From Planctomycetota bacterium (lineage in GTDB: Bacteria > Planctomycetota > Phycisphaerae > WQYP01 > JAJZKY01), in the NCBI GenBank assembly GCA_021803885.1, contig JAJZKY010000345.1, forward strand, positions 1 to 5,777: a stretch of 5,777 nt of DNA. Direction: 5' to 3'. Below are positions 1 to 4,252 of this stretch, in pieces (position 1 is the stretch's first letter; every line of letters begins with the position of its first letter). Position numbers and translations under genes: made by a program. Under the pieces are notes generated by a model that worked only from the letters and a program-made list of their open reading frames with translations, was not told the origin of the DNA and did no database searches.

Positions 1-151
1 GGCCCGGACGGTGGTGGTGATCAAGCGGTCGCTGAGCCCCGGTTTTGCGGGTATCCCCAATCCGCTCTTCGCACGTGATAACTGCCTGATGCTCTTTGCC
101 GACGGAAAGGCTGCCACCACGGAAATTATTCAGCAGGTCAAGGCGCTGTAA
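1..151 (+). CDS. pntB: NAD(P)(+) transhydrogenase (Re/Si-specific) subunit beta, C-terminal end (partial)
   Basis: Reading from base 2 gives 49 residues, starting ARTVVVIKRS and ending QQVKAL before a TAA at 149-151; the 5' part lies outside the window. The stretch KRSLSPGFAGIPNPLF followed by DNCLMLFADGK matches the end of domain III of PntB. In that family this domain binds NADP(H), and the K-R-S triplet contacts the 2'-phosphate. PntB is an inner-membrane subunit which, with PntA, couples hydride transfer between NADH and NADP+ to proton translocation. The usual Gly-Asp-Ala-Lys near the end reads Ala-Asp-Gly-Lys here, a mild variant. The gene converges on the kinase gene with 10 bases between stop codons, and I see no terminator hairpin in that gap. 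The identification rests on recalled family motifs and is strong despite the short fragment. Confidence 0.9.
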   Translation, partial: ARTVVVIKRSLSPGFAGIPNPLFARDNCLMLFADGKAATTEIIQQVKAL

Positions 152-161
152 AAGCTTGGGT

Positions 162-1484
162 TCAATGTGGTTTGGAACTGAGAATCACGCTCAGCTCGAT
201 AATGATGATGATGATGGCGAACACCAACGCCCCGAGCAGGCCGAGCACCAGCGGATCGGATAGACGCTGCTGCAGGGATTTGGAACCCAGATCGATGGTT
301 TTGTCCTCTTCAAAACCGACCATGTTGGCGCCATTTTCCTGCGTCAGGGTTACCGCCTCATCTTCCATTTTGGCCAGTGAGGTCAGATCGTACGATTTTC
401 TTGCCAGCAGCGGAGGTTCGCCACGGGCAACGGCTTCCAGATCGGCGAGCATATCGCTGGTGCTGCTGTAGCGCTTTCGTGGCTCCTTGGCCATCGCCAC
501 TTCAATAATTTCCGATATACCGGCGGAGAGGGTGGTGACGATATGATCGGGCGGCACCAGATCTTCCTTGAGGTGCTTGTGCATGACGGCTGCGGGTGAC
601 GGGGCTTCAAACGGGACACGGCCGGTTACCATGTGGTAAAGGGTTGCACCGAGGGAATAGATGTCGGAGCGAAAATCAATATTCACTTCACCGCGAATCT
701 GCTCCGGCGAGATGTAATAGGGGGTCCCATATGCTTTCCCCGCCTCAGCCAAGGCCACCTCTTTGTCGCCTGCTTCCCGCGCCAGACCCATGTCGGCCAG
801 TTTGGCGGTCCCATCCGGAGTGATCATGATATTTTTAGGTTTCACATCCCGGTGAATCAACCCCTGTGCATGGGCATGAACCAGCGCCCGACACACTTGA
901 ATGATGATTTTCAGGGCTTCTTTTTCGGGATACGGTTTGCCGCTATCCACGAGATGGTCGTAGACCGTCTTCCCCTCAACATATTCCATCACAAAATAGT
1001 GATAACCGCCCGCCTCCGCCACATCATAGGCGGCGACGATATTAGCGTGATTCAATTTGGCGGCGGCTTTACCCTCTTTATAGAAGCGATCAACAAATTC
1101 CTGATTTTCACTCATCCGCTTCGGCAACACTTTGATGGCGACCATGCGGTCAAGCGATAACTGCCGGGCTTTGTAGACCGTGGCCATCGCTCCCGAGCCG
1201 AGTTTGGAGACAATTTGATATCCGGGTATCTGCTGGAATGTCTTTTGCTCTTCGATCGCTTTAAGGATTCGGCTCAATTGCGTCTGAGTGACATAGCCGT
1301 TGGCGACCAATATATCGGCCAGAGACCGGTGATTATTTTCACTTTCAAATTCGGCTTTAAGAGCCAGGCAATCACTGAGTTCGTCGGAGGTGCAAAGCTT
1401 TTGATCCACCGCCAGCCTGCCAAGCAACGTATCGCTGCGCGACGAAGACGACGGCGAAACGGATGCGGAGGGATCAGTTGACAT
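162..1484 (-). CDS. Membrane-anchored Ser/Thr protein kinase with N-terminal tandem helical repeat
   Basis: This 440-residue protein has a complete Hanks-type kinase domain at about residues 89-352. It shows a glycine-rich loop (GSGAMATV, 96-103), the ATP-binding Lys118 in VAIK, the likely helix-C Glu137, HRDVKPKN with catalytic Asp213, DMG (231-233) in place of DFG, SPE (259-261), Asp274 and Arg338. All catalytic residues are present, so it should be active. Residues 20-43 and 54-80 look like two copies of a short helical repeat (LGxLxVxxxLxTxxEL type). This repeat resembles the N-terminal domain of GspE/PilB/MshE ATPases; that resemblance is an inference. Residues 411-435 form one hydrophobic segment with six consecutive isoleucines, leaving about five residues beyond it. 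The kinase is therefore anchored in the membrane by its C-terminus and has no extracellular sensor domain. The start has a weak purine-rich GGGAAA about 8 bases upstream. Its substrates cannot be read from the sequence. Confidence 0.93.
   Translation of the reverse strand: MSTDPSASVSPSSSSRSDTLLGRLAVDQKLCTSDELSDCLALKAEFESENNHRSLADILVANGYVTQTQLSRILKAIEEQKTFQQIPGYQIVSKLGSGAMATVYKARQLSLDRMVAIKVLPKRMSENQEFVDRFYKEGKAAAKLNHANIVAAYDVAEAGGYHYFVMEYVEGKTVYDHLVDSGKPYPEKEALKIIIQVCRALVHAHAQGLIHRDVKPKNIMITPDGTAKLADMGLAREAGDKEVALAEAGKAYGTPYYISPEQIRGEVNIDFRSDIYSLGATLYHMVTGRVPFEAPSPAAVMHKHLKEDLVPPDHIVTTLSAGISEIIEVAMAKEPRKRYSSTSDMLADLEAVARGEPPLLARKSYDLTSLAKMEDEAVTLTQENGANMVGFEEDKTIDLGSKSLQQRLSDPLVLGLLGALVFAIIIIIIELSVILSSKPH
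202..216. repeat. Trinucleotide microsatellite (ATG)5 inside the kinase transmembrane segment
   Basis: Five perfect ATG units on the + strand read as ATC codons on the minus strand. With the adjoining ATT and ATC they encode the six consecutive isoleucines (residues 424-429) of the kinase membrane anchor. Slippage here would add or remove single isoleucines without a frameshift, so it could tune anchor length. The tract is too short to be confident that it is unstable. Confidence 0.6.
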
Positions 1485-1852
1485 TTACAGCTTTCCCAAA
1501 TAACGCATGAGATAAACCAATTCCGTGTACATCGGCACCTGATGTCACGCCGAGCACCTGCCAGGCTCTCCCATGCCGCACCGATTTGCTTGTGCGGTCG
1601 CTACCGATTAACGGCGCTCGGCCGACACTAGTTTTACGGGGACTGCCGACCAGTTGCAAGCCGACCGACGCCGAATAACCATTCGCCGCACCAGTCCCAC
1701 AGCATTATCGGCAAATCTCATCATCGGGCTGAAGCGGGCCATATTACCGGTCGAAATCAGGCATATCCATGGATACCGACCGCCTGCTGCGCCGGCGGAT
1801 GCTCACGTCGGCGACAGCTACAAAGCGGCCAGCACAAATATTTCGTATTTAT
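1485..1852. other. Intergenic region upstream of the kinase gene, no supported gene
   Basis: These 368 bases lie between the kinase start and the terminator of the PEP-CTERM unit. Open frames of about 60 codons exist on both strands, but they lack a good ribosome binding site and resemble no family I know. I see no tRNA-like cloverleaf. The hexamer GCCGAC recurs at about 1621, 1645 and 1661 without forming a regular array. The only candidate signal is a weak minus-strand promoter, listed separately. Confidence 0.6.
1631..1659 (-). promoter_or_regulatory. Candidate sigma70-type promoter of the kinase gene
   Basis: On the minus strand TTGCAA (1654-1659) and TAAAAC (1631-1636) are separated by 17 bases. 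Each matches its consensus at four of six positions. Transcription would start near 1624 and leave a leader of about 140 nt before the kinase start. The match is weak and could be chance. Confidence 0.3.
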
Positions 1853-1889
1853 AAAAAAGGCTCATGAGCCCTGTTGAGATTCATGAGCC
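1853..1889 (-). terminator. Intrinsic terminator closing the PEP-CTERM unit
   Basis: Read on the minus strand, GGCTCATGA (1889-1881) pairs perfectly with TCATGAGCC (1867-1859) across a 13-base loop. It is followed at once by six T residues (1858-1853) and then AT-rich sequence. A 9-bp perfect stem plus a T tract is the classic form of a rho-independent terminator. It lies 57 bases past the stop codon of the 260-residue PEP-CTERM gene and so ends its transcript. The distal arm is part of a 12-base palindrome, GGCTCATGAGCC (1859-1870). Confidence 0.85.
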
Positions 1890-1910
1890 GCCGTCAAGTG
1901 TTTTGGAACG

Positions 1911-1933
1911 ATCCGACAGTATGGATGTCGGAT
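1911..1933 (-). repeat. Perfect 8-bp inverted repeat in the 3' untranslated region
   Basis: ATCCGACA (1911-1918) and TGTCGGAT (1926-1933) are exact reverse complements with a 7-base loop. The element lies between the PEP-CTERM stop codon and the intrinsic terminator. No T tract follows it on the minus strand, so it is not a terminator itself. It may protect the mRNA 3' end or form a compound end structure with the terminator hairpin. Confidence 0.55.
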
Positions 1934-1946
1934 GTTGGCACGACTG

Positions 1947-2729
1947 TTAATGCGTGCGCCGCCGACGTGCCGCCAAGGCCAGACCGCCGCATGCCAGTGC
2001 AAGTAGTGACAGCGAGGCCGGTTCAGGTGTAACGGTCGATGTCGAGGGTTGAATGAGCTGAAAATCTCCAATCGTTTGGGTGACGGCAGTGGAGCCCGTA
2101 ATCCCCTCAAAGCCAAAATCGGACGAATTTCCCAATATCGAGCCCAGATTTACCGGATGTGTGGCGGGGTCGTTGAGGGCGATGGTTTGTTCCCCATTGC
2201 CGCTGCTCACAATCGACAGATCCAGTGCGCCGGTGGATGCATCATAAAGCAGGCCAACCTTGATCAGTGTCCCCGCGTAGAGGAATTTGGATGTGATGGT
2301 ATAAGAGTTGGTTCCCGCAGTAATGGAATAACCGGACGAACTGCCCGAGGAACCGGATCCGACTGATCCTGATCCGCCGACGGAAGGATCGAGGGTGAAT
2401 ACGTATTGTGAACCTGTGGCATTTTGCAGGAAAAATTTGGTGAGCGTGCCGTTGGGAGCGTAGGAGGTTGTCGTCGCGCCGGCAAAATTATAACTGTAAT
2501 CAAAAGAAAGTGAGAAGGATTCGCCGGGGTTAAGTTGGTCATTGGACGTAAAGACGTTGTCCTGCGAGGCGCCGTTGGAGATGTTAAACCCGCTGAGCAA
2601 CTGCCCGTAGGTTGTACCGGGCGCTGACGGCGTAGTGAAACCGCCCATATCCGCAGGGACGGCAAATGCTGCGCCAGTCGAGATCGCCAGTGCCGCCGTG
2701 CACACGATGGAGAGATGAGATAGTCGCAT
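1947..2729 (-). CDS. PEP-CTERM sorting domain-containing exported protein (260 aa)
   Basis: Residues 1-23 form a signal peptide (MRLSHLS, hydrophobic core, likely cut after AFA). The C-terminus holds a full PEP-CTERM tag: Pro-Glu-Pro at 235-237, a hydrophobic helix at about 238-254, and four arginines at 255-258. In this family the tag is recognised by an exosortase, which processes the protein at the envelope. The body is rich in Ser, Thr, Gly and Asn, as expected of a secreted beta-rich protein. Residues 117-133 are a Gly/Ser linker. The stretch DFGFEGITGSTAVTQTIGDFQL (203-224) faintly recalls the last strands of legume-type lectin folds, which is only a guess. The frame extends upstream to 2774, but ATG at 2727-2729 is preferred because GGGAG lies 8 bases before it and the signal peptide begins there. 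It is downstream of a second PEP-CTERM gene on the same strand, with no terminator between them. No specific function can be assigned. Confidence 0.88.
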   Translation of the reverse strand: MRLSHLSIVCTAALAISTGAAFAVPADMGGFTTPSAPGTTYGQLLSGFNISNGASQDNVFTSNDQLNPGESFSLSFDYSYNFAGATTTSYAPNGTLTKFFLQNATGSQYVFTLDPSVGGSGSVGSGSSGSSSGYSITAGTNSYTITSKFLYAGTLIKVGLLYDASTGALDLSIVSSGNGEQTIALNDPATHPVNLGSILGNSSDFGFEGITGSTAVTQTIGDFQLIQPSTSTVTPEPASLSLLALACGGLALAARRRRTH

Positions 2730-2737
2730 GGTTGAAA

Positions 2738-2742
2738 CTCCC
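2738..2742 (-). promoter_or_regulatory. Ribosome binding site of the 260-aa PEP-CTERM gene
   Basis: GGGAG on the minus strand lies 8 bases before the ATG at 2729. It decides this start over two in-frame upstream ATGs at 2774 and 2753, which would put a hydrophobic extension ahead of a normal signal peptide. Confidence 0.7.
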
Positions 2743-2938
2743 TGAAAAAACATCAGAGAGCGGATAAAAAACACTTTTCACCCGCGTCCCCGGAACTTGG
2801 ATAACCGATTGCTCTCATCTTCTCTTTTGGGCCTTCTGTTCTCGATACCTCCTCGTCAACTGACTTACTCTGTTACTCTCCAATAACCCGTTGGTTTCGC
2901 CCTTCAGGCGTTTTGATTCCTGCCGCGAAAGTTTTCGT

Positions 2939-3619
2939 CTACCGGCCTACCGCCCGACCTTGCCGCCTTCCTTTAAGCAGCAATCCCAAGGCTCCAAGCC
3001 CGAAAAGTGCCAGAGCCGCAGGCTCAGGTGTCGGAGCGGTGGGTATGGTCGTCGTGATTTTTGCCGTGTGTACCGCCGGCTGATTGTATGAATATCCCTG
3101 CGTGGGCGTCAGCGAGCGGCCGTACGACCGGACATTGTACGTTGGAGCGGGTGGATACGGGATACCGGGCAACGGGGCCGGCAACAAGGTGCCGATGCTG
3201 ATCAGGCCTGCCAGATATTGCTGATCTGAATCCACCTGCGTGAGTGCGCCACCTTCAACCGGATCGGTGCTGGCTCGGCCGTTGCCCGCCTGGTTGAGCA
3301 CATAAACCCATACTTTTTCATTGTTGATGTTGTATTGGGCGGGTGACGGTACGCCGCCGGTTGCACTGGAAAACCCGGAATTTCCAAGATCGACAAATTT
3401 GGCCGAGTTATCCAAGCTGCCGCCGAACTCCCAATAAGTTTGCGAATTTATACCTGCGTAGGCCATGGAGGCCGGGCCGTCGGCGTCATAGTTTACCACC
3501 GTTGTAGTGGCACCCGCATTAACCGCCAAACCGAAAAATCCCGACAAGCAGGCGGCTACGGCCGTGATGATTATTTTTCGGTTTCCACCCAATGCACACC
3601 TCTGCATTCCGTACTTCAT
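2939..3619 (-). CDS. PEP-CTERM sorting domain-containing exported protein (226 aa)
   Basis: Residues 1-37 form a long signal peptide: a basic N-region (MKYGMQRC to NRK), a hydrophobic core from 16 to about 33, and likely cleavage after NAGA. The C-terminal tag is complete: Pro-Glu-Pro at 198-200, a hydrophobic helix at 201-215, then KGRRQGR. Like its neighbour it should be exported and handled by an exosortase encoded elsewhere. The middle is not a family I recognise. It has aromatic residues in short strands (TYWEFGG, KVWVYVL), a proline-rich stretch at 147-159, and a Tyr/Thr/Gln-rich part before the tag. The frame is open up to 3691, but the ATG at 3617-3619 has an excellent AGGAG 7 bases upstream. 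The gene follows a strong promoter and a leader of about 200 nt, and no intrinsic terminator follows it, so read-through into the next PEP-CTERM gene is likely. Confidence 0.87.
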   Translation of the reverse strand: MKYGMQRCALGGNRKIIITAVAACLSGFFGLAVNAGATTTVVNYDADGPASMAYAGINSQTYWEFGGSLDNSAKFVDLGNSGFSSATGGVPSPAQYNINNEKVWVYVLNQAGNGRASTDPVEGGALTQVDSDQQYLAGLISIGTLLPAPLPGIPYPPAPTYNVRSYGRSLTPTQGYSYNQPAVHTAKITTTIPTAPTPEPAALALFGLGALGLLLKGRRQGRAVGR

Positions 3620-3622
3620 CGA

Positions 3623-3632
3623 CTCTCTCCTC
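3623..3632 (-). promoter_or_regulatory. Strong ribosome binding site of the 226-aa PEP-CTERM gene
   Basis: On the minus strand GAGGAGAGAG precedes the ATG at 3619, with the AGGAG core (3627-3631) 7 bases from it. This selects that ATG over the frame's upstream ATG at 3691. Confidence 0.8.
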
Positions 3633-3732
3633 GATAGATACGGGCCGCTTCGTCCAGCCGATAACAAAACCGGCACGATCCGAATGGCCAAACCTTAATT
3701 TCTTGCTGTCTGCTTCCCTGGCTACCGCTGAA

Positions 3733-3746
3733 CGGGCCATAGCCCG
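3733..3746 (-). promoter_or_regulatory. Leader hairpin with a 5-bp stem and tetraloop
   Basis: In the predicted leader transcript CGGGC and GCCCG pair around the loop TATG. The hairpin sits midway between the proposed transcription start and the ribosome binding site of the 226-aa PEP-CTERM gene. It matches no riboswitch consensus I can recall. Confidence 0.35.
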
Positions 3747-3781
3747 ATGCGATCACCTTTACTTGGGAGGATATGATTTTT

Positions 3782-3812
3782 GGTGTCTAATCGCCGCAGC
3801 GATCTAAGCACC
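3782..3812 (-). promoter_or_regulatory. Leader stem-loop near the transcript 5' end
   Basis: On the minus strand GGTG pairs with CACC and ATCGC pairs with GCGAT around a TGCG loop. A CTTAG/TAGA internal loop separates the two stems. The element begins about 7 bases after the predicted transcription start, so it may be a 5' stabilising hairpin or part of a larger folded leader. Its function is unknown. Confidence 0.4.
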
Positions 3813-3825
3813 GCCTCCGAGGAAA

Positions 3826-3854
3826 AGATTAGCATATTCAGGGGGTCAAGTCAA
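3826..3854 (-). promoter_or_regulatory. Strong sigma70-type promoter of the PEP-CTERM unit
   Basis: On the minus strand TTGACT (3849-3854) and TAATCT (3826-3831) are separated by exactly 17 bases, with a TGC just before the -10 hexamer (extended -10 form). Transcription should start near 3819. That leaves a leader of about 200 nt before the ATG at 3619. AT-rich DNA lies immediately upstream (about 3855-3950), which fits an UP-element-like region. This is the best promoter match in the window. Confidence 0.7.
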
Positions 3855-4109
3855 CAAAAATCTTACCAATCCCATAATGATCCCTTAATTTTGACACCCA
3901 TTGCATAAATTCGCAAATATAAAATATAAAGTTTTTCCTTTGTCTGCCGAAATTACGGTCGCTTGGCACAATCAAGCAAGATGGAATCCAGCTGCGGGTA
4001 CCGCGAACGGGTGAAATTGCGCCAACTGAGTGGGCGGTAGATATCCATCCGGATAAGGCAACTTCAACTACTGTGTTGGAAGATTTTTAAGCCCAATGAC
4101 TCCGAGCGC

Positions 4110-4138
4110 TTGACCATAGCGGCATGTCCGGCGATTAT
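4110..4138 (+). promoter_or_regulatory. Candidate sigma70-type promoter of the BRCT-like gene
   Basis: TTGACC (4110-4115) and GATTAT (4133-4138) have a 17-base spacer. They match the consensus at five and four of six positions. Transcription would start near 4145, about 108 bases before the ATG at 4253. Confidence 0.45.
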
Positions 4139-4238
4139 TGAGTTGGTCGGCGGGCCAGAGGTTAATCGGGTGTCGGCAGGTGTGTGCCTGCACAAGACGC
4201 AATTCGACCACGCCGCCAAGGGTTTCGGTTTTGGCATT

Positions 4239-4243
4239 GGAGG
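4239..4243 (+). promoter_or_regulatory. Ribosome binding site of the BRCT-like gene
   Basis: GGAGG lies 9 bases before the ATG at 4253. It favours this start over the frame's first ATG at 4184, and over the second ATG at 4259, which would be 15 bases away. Confidence 0.7.
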
Positions 4244-4252
4244 CACTTACCG

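Larger units (their letters stand above)
3855..4252. other. Intergenic region between divergent units, with an AT-rich patch
   Basis: These bases separate the minus-strand PEP-CTERM promoter from the plus-strand BRCT-like gene. Bases 3885-3945 are strikingly AT-rich compared with the rest of the window. They hold a consensus TTGACA (3891-3896) lacking a good -10 at normal spacing, and an alternative TTGCAT (3901-3906) with TATAAA (3925-3930) at 18 bases on the + strand. Bases 3950-4250 return to mixed composition with no recognisable gene; short minus-strand open frames at 4064-4340 look like chance. A better-placed + strand promoter candidate is listed separately. Confidence 0.55.

Noticed and set aside
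633..1160. 175-codon open frame on the + strand inside the kinase gene
   Set aside because: It is antisense to the conserved kinase core, its translation resembles no known protein, and the minus-strand frame has all kinase motifs.
1654..1854. 66-codon + strand frame in the intergenic region, starting with TTG
   Set aside because: No ribosome binding site, an unusual start codon, Arg/Pro/Ala-rich composition typical of chance frames, and no recognised family.
2264..2665. 133-codon minus-strand frame within the 260-aa PEP-CTERM gene
   Set aside because: It overlaps in another frame a gene with a signal peptide and a sorting tag. Its Pro/Thr/Ser-rich translation is a frame-shifted reading of that gene.
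2898..2910. Hairpin CGCC-loop-GGCG just after the 226-aa PEP-CTERM stop as a possible terminator
   Set aside because: The stem has only 4 bp and the T run follows it on the + strand, not on the minus strand where termination would be needed.
3548..3619. Lipobox-like VAAC (residues 21-24) in the 226-aa PEP-CTERM signal peptide
   Set aside because: The hydrophobic stretch continues well past the Cys (LSGFFGLAV), which fits an ordinary signal peptide cut after NAGA better than a lipoprotein.
3620..3819. Cyclic di-GMP-I riboswitch in the PEP-CTERM leader
   Set aside because: A GGTAGCC segment is present but the conserved upstream core and tetraloop-receptor parts are not.
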